A DNA stretch of 64,000 bases, from the NCBI RefSeq assembly GCF_030463535.1, contig NC_132878.1:29916761-29980760 (forward strand), in the 5' to 3' direction. Below, piece after piece: positions 32,581 to 44,521 of the stretch. Position 1 is the first letter of the stretch. Each line of letters opens with the position of its first letter. The DNA comes from Salminus brasiliensis (taxonomy: Eukaryota > Chordata > Actinopteri > Characiformes > Bryconidae). A model generated the notes under the pieces. It was not told the DNA's origin. It ran no database searches and saw only the letters and a list, made by a program, of their open reading frames with translations. A program made the position numbers and the translations under genes.

Positions 32581-34244
32581 TCATTCCATGGTGATGAGTC
32601 CCTCAGTCTGGAGACATGATGTGATGGGGAGATCTTTGTTGATTGAGCTCAAATTAAATTGTATTGTTGACCTGACTGAGATGCAGAACTAACACAGTGC
32701 TAGAATTGCCTTATCTTTATTTTTTTACAGTAAACTTTTACAATACAAGTTGTTTAATCACTGAAACAACGGGTAGCAATGTTCTATACTTTTGACCAAA
32801 CATATATAAAAAAGCAGGTTCCTTTTCCTGCTCTGATAGAACAGATGTGAAATCTTTAGCAAGTCAGTAAAATGGTGAGATTGGTTACTATGGGAATCCT
32901 CCAGGGATGCTGAATGACATATAAATTCATTAAAGGATGATGTCATGCAGTCTCAAATCATGATGTAATCTCTGCCTCTTGAGATTAGGGGAGCCTCTAT
33001 GTGTGTGTGTGTGTGTGTTGCGCACACAGTCATGTGTCATTCATCCAGGGGAGTCATTTAGGCAGCAAGTGACTCACCTACACTGCTGAATGCCTGTGTG
33101 TATGTGTCTTTAAAAGTGTGTGGTTGGGGGATTTTTCTGCAAGTGAAACTTTGCTTTACCTAAAATTCAGTAGCTGTAACGGAATGCCCCTATTATACTG
33201 TTAGATTTAAACCTCTGACTAAACCTGAACTCATGCTGTGTTTCAGAAATAGATAATATAATAATAATAATAGATAATAGATAATTGCATAAGATATATT
33301 TCAAAAGCAGAACATATGCTGCACACTGCAAATATTGAACTTAACATCTGCATTTAAACATTGCCCTCCTGATGCAAACTAGAAATGTCAGCTAACAATG
33401 TCCCTTGCTTATGGCCTGTGCAGAACTGTGCCATTATAAATGTAAAAAAACCCAAAATGATCCAAAATGGCTTAAAATCTAGTTCTATTGGATATTGAAA
33501 CCAGCTACGGTGTAAACAGCGTCTTTCAGAGTGGTTTGGTGTAAAATGCTCCATCCTGGAGAAACTTACTGCAAAAAGGGACTAGGCAAGCAGGCAAAAT
33601 TCAAGTGTGAATTGATTTTAATGTAGTCGGGATAACATCTGAGGTGCTGAAGCTGGCAAAAATGCAAAGGACTGTTGTATTGGATAGTAAATAAAATGGC
33701 GATATTTGTGTTGTAGTCATGAAGACCCCTCGTTCCTATCACCACCACTGTAAAGAAATCTGAGTCAGGACATTTCTCTACAATTTCACAACAAACTCAC
33801 TCACAATTGAACAATTGAGAACAATTGATGAAATTCCTTGTTTAAATGAACAGACATTAAGGATTAAATAAAAATATTCCCACACTAAGGCCAAACTTCC
33901 TATCCTATTGCAATACTGTTCTATTTGAAGCTTGTGGACACAAACTTAGACAAAATGACCATTTCTATTGATGGTACAGTGTGACAGGGTCAAGAATGGA
34001 TGATAAATTACCCTAGGAGCTCTCTGACATCCTGACAAAATACTGTCAGTGCCAGTAGTGTGAAGAATTGGTCACAGAGCGTGGCACACAGTAATAGCCC
34101 ACAATCTGTCTTTTGATGTTGAATCCGATAGACTTTTCTTTACCAGTGTGGTTGGGTGTGCAATGTGACTACACTGAGATGCTTTAGATCACACTATACT
34201 AATATCAGCAGTATACTGGCAAATAAATTAAATTGCAATGTTAA
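32581..34244. other. Gene-poor interval
   Basis: A (GT)n run lies at 33000-33018. A short direct duplication (gaacaattgagaacaattga) lies at 33806-33828. No supported exon, RNA gene or transposon end. Confidence 0.35.
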
Positions 34245-34375
34245 ATGTTCATATGATCCACATAGTCAAACTGACAGACTGTAATACACTACAGGAAGTG
34301 TAGGGGGAGCTCTATAATGCTCTATAATGTTCATATGATCCACACAGTCATTCTGACAGACTGTAATACACTAGT
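34245..34375 (+). repeat. 82-bp minisatellite, short array (about 1.6 units)
   Basis: Two partial units contain ctgacagactgtaatacact, gtgtagggggagctctataa and gttcatatgatccacac. The same unit forms long arrays at 37068-37772 (same orientation) and 46378-46805 (inverted). Confidence 0.9.
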
Positions 34376-34682
34376 AGAGTAGAATATTTTTCCAATGAGT
34401 AGAAAATGTGTGACTTCTGCTTGTATTTGTCTGTGAGAGTTTCTGAAATTAACAGAATAAAAATCTATATATGCTGGGCTTTATTAGATCATCATTACAG
34501 AGCAAGTATATGCAGCAGGAAGAGTGAGGATTACAATATTAATAATAAGAAGGTAGAGTAAACTGCAGGGACAGCAGCCACTCAGGGTGGTCAAGTATTA
34601 TGAACACTGTGGTGGTCCGGAAGCATCAGGGGATTCAGACCTTCCTCCCCCAACTCACCCCCCTTCTTTTTTCATTAATTTT

Positions 34683-34931
34683 CTCATGCAGTGATGGTGG
34701 TGTGGTGTGGTTGGTGTGACGCAACAGATAACACCACTACCTGCCACTGAGTTACAACAACACCATGTGGGAGACCAGGGTTCGATTTCCGGTCTGGGTG
34801 ACTGTGCTGCGTTACACCAACAAGAGTCCTTGGGCCAGACTCCTAACACTACATTGGCCCACCTCTGTGATATGAATAACCTTGTATGTCGCTCTGGATA
34901 AGAGCGTCTGCTAAATGCCGTAAATGTAAAT
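34683..34931 (+). mobile_element. tRNA-derived SINE, copy 2
   Basis: The full head tggttggtgtgacgcaacag, ataacaccactacctgccac, B box gggttcgatttcc, body tacaccaacaagagtccttg and tail tctggataagagcgtctgct then aaatgccgtaaatgtaaa are present. It looks complete and less decayed than the copy at 14541-14757. Possible neighbours for target duplications were not resolved. Confidence 0.85.
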
Positions 34932-35239
34932 GAAAACCATCTGTGTCCTTGACTCTAAAGTATCTTTATGATCAGTGCTTAATGCAACATCATGTAGACT
35001 TTTTACCTTAAAATAACAACTTCAAAATCATTGTTTCTCTGACCCTATCGATGTTATGGTAGGCCACAAGCAGGCCTTAACACTTAAACAGCTGTACACA
35101 TACAATGTCACAGAAATGGTATGGCTTGAAATGCCATTTTACAATACTGTACTAAAAGGAGCAGCAGTAGCAAACACGTCTCTGTCTTGTCTCGTACTTT
35201 CTTGGCCTTTTTGTTTAAAAACGCCCACCCCGTCATTTA
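34932..35239. other. Nothing recognised
   Basis: Unique sequence leading into the CpG-rich promoter block. Confidence 0.35.
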
Positions 35240-35765
35240 TTTATGCCTTTAACTGCGACTGAAACAGCAACAACCCCACGTTTGGCCGGCTTAGGGATGA
35301 TTGACAGCCTCTAACCCCGCCCAGTCTCGACAGCTTGGGTTTGTTACTAGGAGTATACGCCGCTTCTCCGCCAACCAGAGCGAGCTCTTGTGGTGTGGGC
35401 GTGTCCCTCAGGAGAGCCGAGCGGCAAAATGTATGAATGACCAGGAGATTGTAAAGAGCGGCCAATAAGAAGTCGAGCGTAGTCTTTCAGCCAATCAGAG
35501 AGCGGACTGCCGATCTGCCGGGCAGTTACCAGGTCGCTGTTACTGCCTCGTTCCGACCGGACCGCCTGCGATTGGTTGAAAGTGACGCGCACCCCGAGCA
35601 TAACTGGCTGAGTAAGCAGAAGCCGTTGCTAGGGGGCTGGACCAATCAGACCAAGGCGGGAGACGGCTCGCTTGGTTTCTAGGCAGGATTCACGTGCTGA
35701 GATGTTTTGGCGGGAGAGAGCTGGCGGGAAAGAGGGGGGAAGTGAAGTGGAGCGTGTGATGAGTG
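35240..35765. promoter_or_regulatory. CpG-rich promoter with NF-Y and E2F-like sites
   Basis: GC- and CpG-rich in AT-rich surroundings. CCAAT boxes lie at 35462-35466, 35491-35495 and 35642-35646, and an inverted one (attgg) at 35571-35575. E2F-like sites are ttttggcggg (35705-35714) and ggcgggaaa (35723-35731). There is an E-box cacgtg (35691-35696) and an RFX/X-box-like gttgctagg (35625-35633). This is the architecture of a TATA-less cell-cycle or housekeeping promoter, possibly bidirectional. No coding exon could be found close by on either strand. It may drive a distal bmf transcript, a divergent gene or a non-coding RNA. Confidence 0.65.
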
Positions 35766-36286
35766 TGTGTATGTGTGCGTATTTACCACATTCTGGGGAC
35801 CCCAGATTATTAGGAAAATCAGATGTGTGACGCCGTTGGTGCTCTTATATATGTTCACTAGATTTGTTTGTTTATTTGTTCATTCATTAATTTATTTGAA
35901 TATAAGCACCAAACGGCAGTTAAAAGAGCCAAAGCTGACATTAAGGTAGATGAAAACACCTCACAAAGACAGAAATACAAACGTGTGTGTAAGCGAGGCC
36001 ATGCTTGTTTGTGTACTTAGCTCTTCCTCTTGTTCGATCTTTCTGATGCAACAGTGTTGTTGGGGGGGGGGGGGGGGGGTGTTTTGTCGTCTCCTGGGCT
36101 GCTTGTTTTGGTTTTCTTTTTCTTTTTTCATGTCTTTGCTGGAGCCAATGATGGGGCTGTTGCCACGGAAGTGGTGCCAGGATTTGTTTTGCCTCCACTC
36201 TCATCCCTTGTTCCTACCCATCCTCAGTTACCGTAGAAACAGAGTCACTGTGAGTCTATTTCAATCTGTCCTGTTGCTTTGGTCCG

Positions 36287-36326
<40 letters not shown>

Positions 36327-36836
36327 TTCTCTCTCTTTGCCGAAATCATCACAACGCTGTGCTTTCCACCAAAGTGACAGTTCTGCCAGCCCCAGATCCT
36401 CTGTTGCCTAGTTAACTTACTGCATCTTTGTGGGAGTCCACATCCACAGCTTTATCGACTTCAACCCGAACTGTGATTATAGCACTAAATAATTAAAATC
36501 CAAAAAAAATTTTTTTTACATTTAAAGGACTAGGATTTATTGAAATAACAAGGAGTGCATAAATGTCATTTTTACTAATAATCTGAGCTCATTAGTGCTC
36601 AACACTTTAAAAGTTTGATATTTGGAAGAAAAGTGTGTCAGCCCTTAAGTGTGTCAGCCCTTACAAAAAACAAACAAACAAACAAAAAAAAAAAAAAAAA
36701 AAAATGGAAGACACAAACTGACATGTTAATTTCAGGCTAACAAACTAGCTAAAAACTACCACAAAATATACAAAATACAACAATGCTATATAATACACTT
36801 TGGCACAATACAGCACATTGCATTGTTACATCGATT
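35766..36836. other. Low-complexity-rich, no recognised gene
   Basis: It contains a G18 tract (36062-36079), a CT-rich microsatellite (36288-36338) and an A-rich tract (36668-36703). cagttaccgtagaaac at 36226-36241 resembles an RFX X-box. Apparent open frames here are low complexity. Part may be 5' UTR or intron of whatever the promoter at 35.2-35.8 kb drives. Confidence 0.4.
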
Positions 36837-37045
36837 CCCGGGCTCGACAAGCTGCCACTGTTGGGCCCTTGAGCAAGGCCCTTTACCCTCTCTGCTCCCC
36901 GGGAGTTGGCTGCCCACCGCTCTGGGTGTGTGTCTGTACTCACTGCCCCTAACACATGTGTGTGTGTGAGTGTGTGTTCACTACCAGATGGGTTAATTTC
37001 GCTGTACACTGTACAGTGACAAATACGTGCACCTTTACCTTTTCT
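36837..37045 (+). mobile_element. tRNA-derived SINE, 5' truncated
   Basis: It starts at the B-box region (gattcccgggctcgacaagc), then cccttgagcaaggcccttta, ggagttggctgcccaccgct and the end cagtgacaaatacgtgcacc. The same family as 16208-16506. Confidence 0.7.
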
Positions 37046-37067
37046 AATAAAAACACTCTGTGCTACT

Positions 37068-37772
37068 GCATAATGTTCGTATAATCCACAAAGTAATTCT
37101 GACAGACTGTAATACACTACAGGAAGTGTAGGGGCAGCTCTATAATGCTCTATAATGTCCATATGATCCACACACTCATTCTGACAGACTGTAATACATT
37201 ACAGGAAGTGTAGGGGGAGCTCTATAATGCTCTATAATGTCCATATGATCCACACACTCATTCTGACAGACTGTAATACATTACAGGAAGTGTAGGGGGA
37301 GCTCTATAATGCTCTATAATGTTCATATGGTCCACACACTCATTTGACAGTCTGAAATTAACTACAGGAATTATAGGGGGAGCTCTATACTGCTCTACAA
37401 TGTTCATATGATCCATACACACATTCTGACAGACTGTAATACACTACAGGACATGTAGGGGGAGCTCTATAATGCTCTGTAATGTCCATATGATCCACAC
37501 ACTCATTCTGACAGACTGTAATACATTACAGGAAGTGTAGGGGGAGCTCTATAATGCTCTATAATGTCCATATGATCCACACACTCATTCTGACAGACTG
37601 TAATACACTACAGGAAGAGTAGGGGACGCTCTGTAATGCTCTATAATGTTAATATAATCCACACACTCATTCTGACAGACTGTAATACACTACAGGAAGT
37701 GTAGGGGGAGCTTTATAATGCGCTATAATGTTCATATGATCCACACACTCATTCTGACAGACTGTAATACAC
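37068..37772 (+). repeat. 82-bp minisatellite, main array (about 8.5 units)
   Basis: Unit: ctgacagactgtaatacact, acaggaagtgtagggggagc, tctataatgctctataatgt, tcatatgatccacacactca and tt. Unit starts at 37099, 37181 and 37263 are exactly 82 bp apart. One unit near 37340-37430 is more diverged. Within each unit 'ctctataatg' is itself doubled. Confidence 0.95.
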
Positions 37773-38490
37773 ATATGTATGTAGTGGTAGGGCCAGTAAG
37801 CACACACCCCAGGACTTGTGGGCTACCGCCTGTGCGCCCGTGTATAAAAGGCAGGAGATAAAACAACTCCGACTACCAGCAAAATCTCCTTCATTCCACT
37901 AGAATGACATTTAGCCATTGAAAACAACATGCTCTTCTTAGAACTAACATGTCAAGGGAGGGAGAGCGAGAAAGAAACAAAAAGAGAGCAAGAGAGTGAG
38001 TGTAGTAATGCTGGCCATCAGAAAAGATGATGTCATCAGAGAAGTGTTAGAAAGAAGAACACGATGTGCCTATTGCTCAGGTAAAGGCAGGAGGTGGATA
38101 TGTGTGTGAATCCTCCAGGGTGGGGGAACTCTGCTGTAGAGATTAAGAAATCCTAAAGACGAATATGGGAAAATCTGACAGCTGACAAGCGTGTAATTGG
38201 CCTGGTGGGGTGCAGAATTCATTATGAAATTCAGGAGCCTCTGCACATCTGGAGTTAACACCACAGCCACTCTGAGGACTGCAGTCAAACATAGTTCTGT
38301 CATCCATCCCAACAAAAACAAACAAACAACACTGCTTATTCCCTCTTTATTCTGCACACAGACAAGGAAAAGTGCTTCAAGCACATCCTCTGCACAGAAG
38401 AAAGAAGAAGAGTGTTTCGGGGAGGGTGTCGAATCTGTTTCTTAAAAGCCTGTTCCAGTGTCTTTAAGCCTGAGTTGCTCGGTGGCAGAG
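37773..38490. other. Unique sequence, nothing certain
   Basis: No exon with splice support. Open frames in this block on both strands show no family resemblance. Confidence 0.35.
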
Positions 38491-38660
38491 ATGGTGGATT
38501 AGCAAAAGACCGTGCCAGCTTTCTTTCTTCCTGCAAGAAATCGCATTTGCATTTGCATATCATTTGGAAATGCATCACATTCACAATTAAATGCCTTTCC
38601 AACATGATTTATCATATTCTCGCTGAGGGAACACAAATGTGGCAGCATTACCTTTAGATG
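38491..38660. promoter_or_regulatory. Possible conserved element with tandem octamers
   Basis: It contains cgcatttgcatttgcatatc, i.e. two overlapping octamers ATTTGCAT, then atttggaaatgcatcaca and cacaattaaatgc. The low-repeat, motif-dense and non-coding character resembles vertebrate conserved non-coding enhancers binding POU and homeodomain factors. Conservation could not be tested. Confidence 0.3.
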
Positions 38661-39964
38661 AACCCAGAGAAACTCCACTGGGAGAGTTCCTCAGAGTATT
38701 AAATGCACCATAGAGCTGTTTCATTATTATATCTAAATATTTTGTCTAAACCAGTCAACTCATTATACTCTAACATTTCCAATTAGGCACTGCTTGCTTT
38801 ATTAGCATTTTCATGCAAGACTCAAGATTTCAAGCTACCCTGCTCTTTCCTCCTTCTCAGTCAAGAACTACACCTTGCTTTTAGGACTCATTAGATCAGT
38901 GACAAAGCTTTCTTTCTGTTTCTACACCCAGGACACTCAATCCTAAAACTAATACGCTTTTCAAATGGTCAATACAAATGACTGTAGAAAACATGGACGC
39001 TGTGGTTTCATTCCTCTCCGTTCTTTAAAAATGAAGGCTAAATTGTCTGCAGTGTTGTCAAATTTGCAACCAGAGTTACTGTGCACAGTAAAGAACAGAA
39101 GTGGAGCCAGATTCGACAACTAATCTGAAAGACCCACCCCTTCTAAACTTATACCACAGAAGCAAAGTGGACATCCAGTTTGTCCAGTAAGAGAAATGCT
39201 TCAACATTAAGATAATTAGATAGATAATCATAACTAGTAATTAGCAAGGGCACAATGCAGGTCCTGCTGATGGCATTTTCCAGCCAAAGCTGTCAGTCAC
39301 TTCTTCCTAAGTGTAACCCTGCCTTATTAGGATGTAGCAGAATAACGCTTTAAAAACTTATTTATAAAAGAGACAAAAAATGCAGAGGCACTAGACTTAT
39401 GGTTGCTTAACTTTTGAGAAATGTTGTGCTGTCCATGTTCTCTACAATCATTGGTTAATACTAACAAAAGCCTCCTCTGATGATTATTAGATCATAAAGA
39501 ACAGAGAAACACTGCAGTGTCAGAAATAAGAGCAAAGTTATGAAAATATAAGGAGACCTACTGGCTTATTACTGGTATCAACATCCTCCTCCACATATTC
39601 AGGCCAAAGCGGAATTTATAGTAGATACTGTATAGAAGTGGAATAGAATAATAAAACGAAGGTCGAGAGGTTAAGCACTGGAAAAGGTGTATCTGAGGTA
39701 TATGCTGCATACTTTACAAGCCACTGACTGTTGGTGCATGGAGAACGAAGGCTTGAGTCACAGCAGAGACAAATTCTGCTTTGTCACGTTTTTGCAATTT
39801 ACTCTGCCAGAAGAAAATGTGCTTCCTTTTTCTCAAAAAAGCCTGGCTGATACTACTTCCGGGCCTGGTCCCAGACAAGAATTTCAAAATGAATACTTTC
39901 CCCCTTGCTTAGGTCACCTAAACAATACTTTATGCCCTGCTATACTTATAAAAAGAACATCAAT
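38661..39964. other. Unique sequence, nothing recognised
   Basis: Non-repetitive, AT-rich. No exon with convincing splice sites was seen. Confidence 0.35.
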
Positions 39965-40076
39965 TAGGGCCGGTTTCCCAGACAGGGATTAAGCCTAGTT
40001 TTGGACTACAGAGCATTCTGAGTGGTTATTCTGCACTGAAAGTAAGTTCTTAATACCTTTCTGGGAAACCAGCCTA
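39965..40076. mobile_element. Palindromic MITE with 'ggccggtttcccagacag' end
   Basis: It starts agggccggtttcccagacag and ggattaagcctagttttgga, and ends ctgggaaaccagcctata, the inverted counterpart. This is a well-known kind of small teleost inverted-repeat element. No coding capacity. Confidence 0.7.
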
Positions 40077-40149
40077 TAGAGTTTGTCTTTAGGCTAATTG
40101 AAAGAAATGGCCTGTGTCATGAATATGTTAGGCTTATTGAGTTAGCCAG

Positions 40150-40330
40150 TTTATAATTGTACGAGACCAGTTCTAGTGACCCCATGGGTTTCACATGTTT
40201 GTTTTTTCCATAATGTAACACGCCTGATTCAGCAAATGAGCTAATTATTAAGCGCCTCATTCAATTCATTAGCTAATTATCGAGTGGTCCAGGTGTTAGA
40301 AATAAGGAAAAAGAGACAGATGGCAAGAAT
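40150..40330. mobile_element. hAT-type MITE remnant
   Basis: cacgcctgattcagcaaatg and agctaattattaagc are the standard interior of hAT MITEs in fish. The left end may be accagttctagtgacccc. Termini are degraded. Confidence 0.45.
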
Positions 40331-40589
40331 AAAAAAGCTGGAACTAGGTCTACTTGTATCTGTTGCCCATCGTCTTCTTTGCTTTCTATAACCACTCGTC
40401 CTTATATCCGATTGTGGAATTTCTAGGTTTCATTTGCTGTTTTTTTCATGATTATGAGTCCATTAGTTGTTTACTTCTGACAAATGAGCTTGGATAAATC
40501 ATTAGGCATCTGTCTAAGGACCACTTCCACATTGCCAGTCAGAGACTCCGATAGTTGGAGAACCACCTGTGTGGGATAGTGTGTTGAAT

Positions 40590-41745
40590 GAAGCATTTCT
40601 CTTGAGTAGTGTGTTGGGTTGGATAATTTGAGTTTGTTTGGTTGGGTGTTGGGATGGAGAAATTTGGCTTGTGTTGGTTAGTGTGTTGGGGTGAAGCATT
40701 TGAACCTGCTGAGTAGTGTGTTAGGATGAATAATTAGAGTGTGTTGGGGTGGAGAAATTTGAGTTTGTTGGGTAGTGTGTTGGGGTAAAGCTTTTGAAAG
40801 TGTGTTGTGGTGGAGAACATGAGCCTGTGTTGAGCAGTATGTTTGGTGAAGCATTTAGAACTGTTGAGTAGTGTATTTGATTGGATAATTTGAGTTTGTT
40901 TGGTTGTGTGTTGGGGTGGAGAATTTGAGTTGTGTGTTGGTTAGTGCATTGGGGTGAAGCATTTAGAACTGTTGAGTAGTGTGTTGAGGTGGAGAATTTG
41001 AGTCTGTTGGGTTGTGTGTGGGATGTAGAAATTTGGCTTGTGTTGGTTAGTGCGTTGGGGTGAAGCATTTGAGTTTGTTGGAGAGGAGAAATTTGAGTTT
41101 GTTGGGTAGTCTGTTGGCGTAAAGCTTTTGAACGTGTGTTGTGGTGGAGAATATGAGCCTGTGTTGAGTAGTATATTGGGTGAAACATTTAGAACTGTTG
41201 AGTAGTGTGTTGGGGTGGAGAATTTGAGTCTGTTGGGTTGTGTGTTGGGATGTAGAAATTTGGCTTGTGTTGGTTAGTGCGTTGGGGTGAAGCATTTGAA
41301 CCTGCTTAGTAGTGTGTTGGGATGAAGAATTTGCGTCTGTTGGAGTGGAGAAATTTGAGTTTGTTGGGTAGTCTGTTGGGGTGGAGAATTTGAGTCTGTT
41401 GGGTTGTGTGTTGGGATGTAGAAATTTGGCTTGTGTTGGTTAGTGCGTTGGGGTGAAGCATTTGAACCTGCTTAGTAGTGTGTTGGGATGAAGAATTTGA
41501 GTCTGTTGGAGTGGAGAAATTTCAGTTTGTTGGGTAGTGTGTTGGGGTAAAGCTTTTGAATGTGTGTTGTGGTGGAGAAAATGAGCCTGTGTTGAGTAGT
41601 ATGTTGGGTGAAGCATTTAGAACTGTTGAGTAGTGTGTTGGGGTGGAGAATTTGAGTCTGTTGGGTTGTGGGCTGGAATGGAGCTTTTGAACATATGCTG
41701 GGGTGGAGAATTTGAGCCGGTGTTAGGTATTGTGTTGGAACAGAG
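40590..41745 (-). repeat. 1.15-kb degenerate minisatellite upstream of bmf
   Basis: Variable units of roughly 35 to 40 bp, such as gtgtgttggggtggagaatt plus tgagtctgttgggtt and 'gaagcatttgaacctgctga'. They are combined into a higher-order unit of about 166 bp (for example aatttgagtctgttgggttg at 41221 and 41387). G-rich on the + strand. It ends about 120 bp before the putative bmf first exon, with a (CA)n tract (41798-41830) between. Long minus-strand open frames across it are repeat artefacts. Confidence 0.9.
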
Positions 41746-41868
41746 TGTTCAGTGAACGTTAAGGCTTGTGTAGGACAGACAGAGACAGACACAGAGACAC
41801 ACACACATACACACACACACACACACACACTCAGAGTAACGACTCCTTTAGTAAATTAGCATATCATG

Positions 41869-42080
41869 TGACGTGTGCCCAGGGGCGTGTCTTGTGCTGA
41901 ACTCGTGTCCAGGCAAAACACGCTCGGGTCCTTACAGACAAGTTGAAGCTGTGTGGAGTGAAGACCAGTGGAGCTGGAAATACGCCTCAAACTGGACATA
42001 AAAAAGTGGACAGTGGACATAACAGTCTGCCAGCACTGAGAGACATTTAAAAAAGGGAAACAGAGGGGAGAAATCTGGCG
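41869..42080 (+). other. bmf: Probable bmf 5' UTR exon
   Basis: Unique, moderately GC-rich sequence ending in a donor CTGGCG|gtaggt at 42080/42081. It carries no long ATG-led frame before the donor and lies in the right place and orientation for a non-coding first exon splicing to 45888. Upstream, catgtgacgtgtgcc holds a CRE-like tgacgtg. The exact start is not visible. Confidence 0.4.
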
Positions 42081-42620
42081 GTAGGTCAGTCCATGTTTTC
42101 TGCCTGCTGTTCTGTGCTCTGTGGGCTGGTCGTGTTTGTTTACATGAGGAATGTCAGAGTAACTGATCTCAGAAGTGCTCAGTCAGGGTGGTGTAGCTGC
42201 GGCATGAGTTGACGGGATCGTTTAGCATAGCAGAAGTGCCTTACTGAGAGGATGAGGAGGGAGACGACCATCGCGCGGTTGTTGTTTTGTTTCGGAGAGT
42301 TTGGGTGAGGAGACTGTGTTGTCTAGTCTTACAGCCTTCTGCATCACGCTAGCTCTGTTTGGCTGATCCGCTGTATAATCTCCTCTGTGTAATGCTTAAG
42401 GTGATGCTTAAAGTCGAGTGTCCACTTTACACCAAAGAGGAGGAGGAGACCCTTGTCCCCACGCTTCAGGTGCCTCTGCACGCTGTGACGGCTCGAGCCC
42501 CAACTCAGCCCCAAATAAGACGTTGCACTGACTCGACGGGACAAGCCAAACTGCCCGGAGTCCTTATAGACAGCAGTGATGTGGGACTGGGCTACATGTA
42601 GTCAGTGCGTTTGATGTGAG
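42081..42620. other. bmf first intron, 5' part
   Basis: CpG-containing sequence continues to about 42600, so promoter activity may extend into the intron. An 80-codon open frame from 42359 has no family resemblance. Confidence 0.35.
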
Positions 42621-42698
42621 CTGAAGTTTGGCTACAAGGGGGAGAGGGAGGGGAGGGGAGGGGAGGGGAAGGGAGGGAGGGAGGGAGGGAGGGGGTTG
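42621..42698. repeat. (GGGGA)n / (GGGA)n G-rich tract
   Basis: About 75 bp of purine-only repeats (ggggaggggagggg, then gggagggagggaggg). It has strong G-quadruplex or triplex potential on the + strand, in the bmf 5' intron. Confidence 0.95.
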
Positions 42699-42785
42699 TC
42701 TGTAATCGCTATTTCGCCCGGACGGAAGGTGCAGCAGCCCACCTGCTTTAAAAGCTGTAGTGTGTAGGTAGCTAACATGGGCAGA

Positions 42786-42870
42786 GGGTAAATAATTGTT
42801 TGTGTGTGTGTGTAAATATAAATATATAATATAATAATAATATATATAATATAATAATATATATATAATA
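42786..42870. repeat. (GT)n and (AT)n microsatellites
   Basis: A short GT run is followed by AT/AAT-rich repeats to about 42870. A second GT run lies at 43080-43105. Confidence 0.85.
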
Positions 42871-43462
42871 ATGTAAAAAGTTTCTATTGGCTCATTTATG
42901 AAGTGTAAAGGACAACTGACATTTTCTAATAATAATAATATATTCAAAATAAAATAAAATTGTATATGCATATGAAAGTGGCATTCGTCCTTTATGCTTC
43001 ATGAATGGACCAATAGAAATGGCCCTGAACTACTTTCAATATTGAACTTCCATTAAAAGTTAAGGTTTCTATATATGTAATGTGTGTGTGTGTGTGTGTG
43101 TGTGTCTATGTGTGTGTATGTTTGTATATACTATGTGTTGAAGCGTGTCAGCAACTATACATGTATTTTACTTCACTGAGTGAAAGGTGTCAAAACATGC
43201 TGCCCTCATTATTAACAGACGGCATCAAGACTGTCACTGCTCCATTTACTTTTTGCCAAAGAAGGTGGCTGTTGTGTTTTTAGATCAGTATTGTTTGATC
43301 AGTTCCTTTGCAAATTTGTGCAGGTTCTCTTCCAGAAAGCCTTTGTACATTTCTGAGCTCACAGTTAACACAATCACCATCAGTGAACACAAGCTCAGTG
43401 ACACACAGCTTCAGACGTTTTGACCTTGCGCTGACAGATTTCATTTTTAAACACTATAGGAA

Positions 43463-43463
<1 letters not shown>

Positions 43464-43538
<75 letters not shown>
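43464..43538. repeat. (TA)n microsatellite, about 74 bp
   Basis: An uninterrupted TA dinucleotide tract, able to extrude as a cruciform and likely length-polymorphic. Confidence 0.95.
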
Positions 43539-43540
<2 letters not shown>

Positions 43541-43979
43541 TGCAAAAAAGAAAAACCAGCTGCTAATGACCCTGGTAGGAGGTTGTCAGTGTAAGGGTAA
43601 GTCTGCACTCCTTAGATGCTTAGGTGTGTTTTGGACGGCTGTTATCCATCACCTTGTTGTTTCATTGCATTTGGCCATGTTTTCTTCAGATTTCATTCAT
43701 ACCCCTCACAGGCCTGTAATAGCAGAGCGTGGGCTGTGATTCTCACATGCTCTGTCGATGCTACAAACTACTAAGGTGTTAATGTGTGCAGCTCCAAGCA
43801 GCCAAACGAGCAGTTTAGTCATTTCTCCCGCTTGTGTCTTCATTCAGACACGCTCAACCCATTCAGCAATCACGCGTCCTGTCATGCTTTCGTCCTTCCG
43901 GTTCCGTACACACTTCATAAAACACAGAGAGAGAGAGAAAGAGATTTGGTTCAATGGTGTTTATTTCCTGTTGTGCACA

Positions 43980-44480
43980 TATTAAGGTACTAATCAGGTT
44001 CACTTGGGGTTCATCACAGCTATCTCAGCTATTTAATACTGTAGCAACTGCAAATCCTGTTTAATGTTTTTCCACCAGGCTGTACCTTTCTTGTGAAGAG
44101 GCCAGATTTGAAATGATTCTGCGTTGTTTTCTGGGAAATGCTCCTCATTTGAATACGACTTCTGTGAAATTCTGATGTTCCTGTGGTTGCTCTGATGCTG
44201 GCGTCTGATTTTAGATCAGCTTTTAAAGATTCTTTTAAGATAACATTGATTTCCAGAAAGCTTCTTGAAAGCTCTGAGAGAAGCCAATTAGCATGTTTTG
44301 CATAACATCAGCTGGACCTTAATTATGCCAGTTTTTGTGTGAAGCCCCTCGTCATGACGTAGTTAAACACAAATTGGTGTAAGAGTGATGCCAAAAAGGT
44401 TTTGTTAGCCTCACCTCTAATTATGTGAACATTGAGCATGATTGCCCCGTTCAGGCTCCACCCAAATGTGTTCTTTCATA
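43980..44480. other. Unique intronic block, possible conserved element
   Basis: Non-repetitive sequence in the bmf 5' intron, with homeodomain- and POU-like words around 44285-44340 (ccaattagcatgttttgcat; ccttaattatgcc). No coding potential. It might be an enhancer, but conservation is untested. Confidence 0.25.
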
Positions 44481-44521
44481 TAGCTACTGTTGTTTCATTA
44501 GACTCTCTACAGAGTACTGGT

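Noticed and set aside
40514..41828. Long minus-strand open frames of up to 155 codons
   Set aside because: They are repeat peptides (His/Thr/Asn/Gln-rich) read through the degenerate minisatellite, with no start context or homology.
42359..42601. 80-codon frame starting MADPLYNLLC
   Set aside because: It lies in the bmf 5' intron, has no splice acceptor or family resemblance, and is probably chance in a GC-richer stretch.
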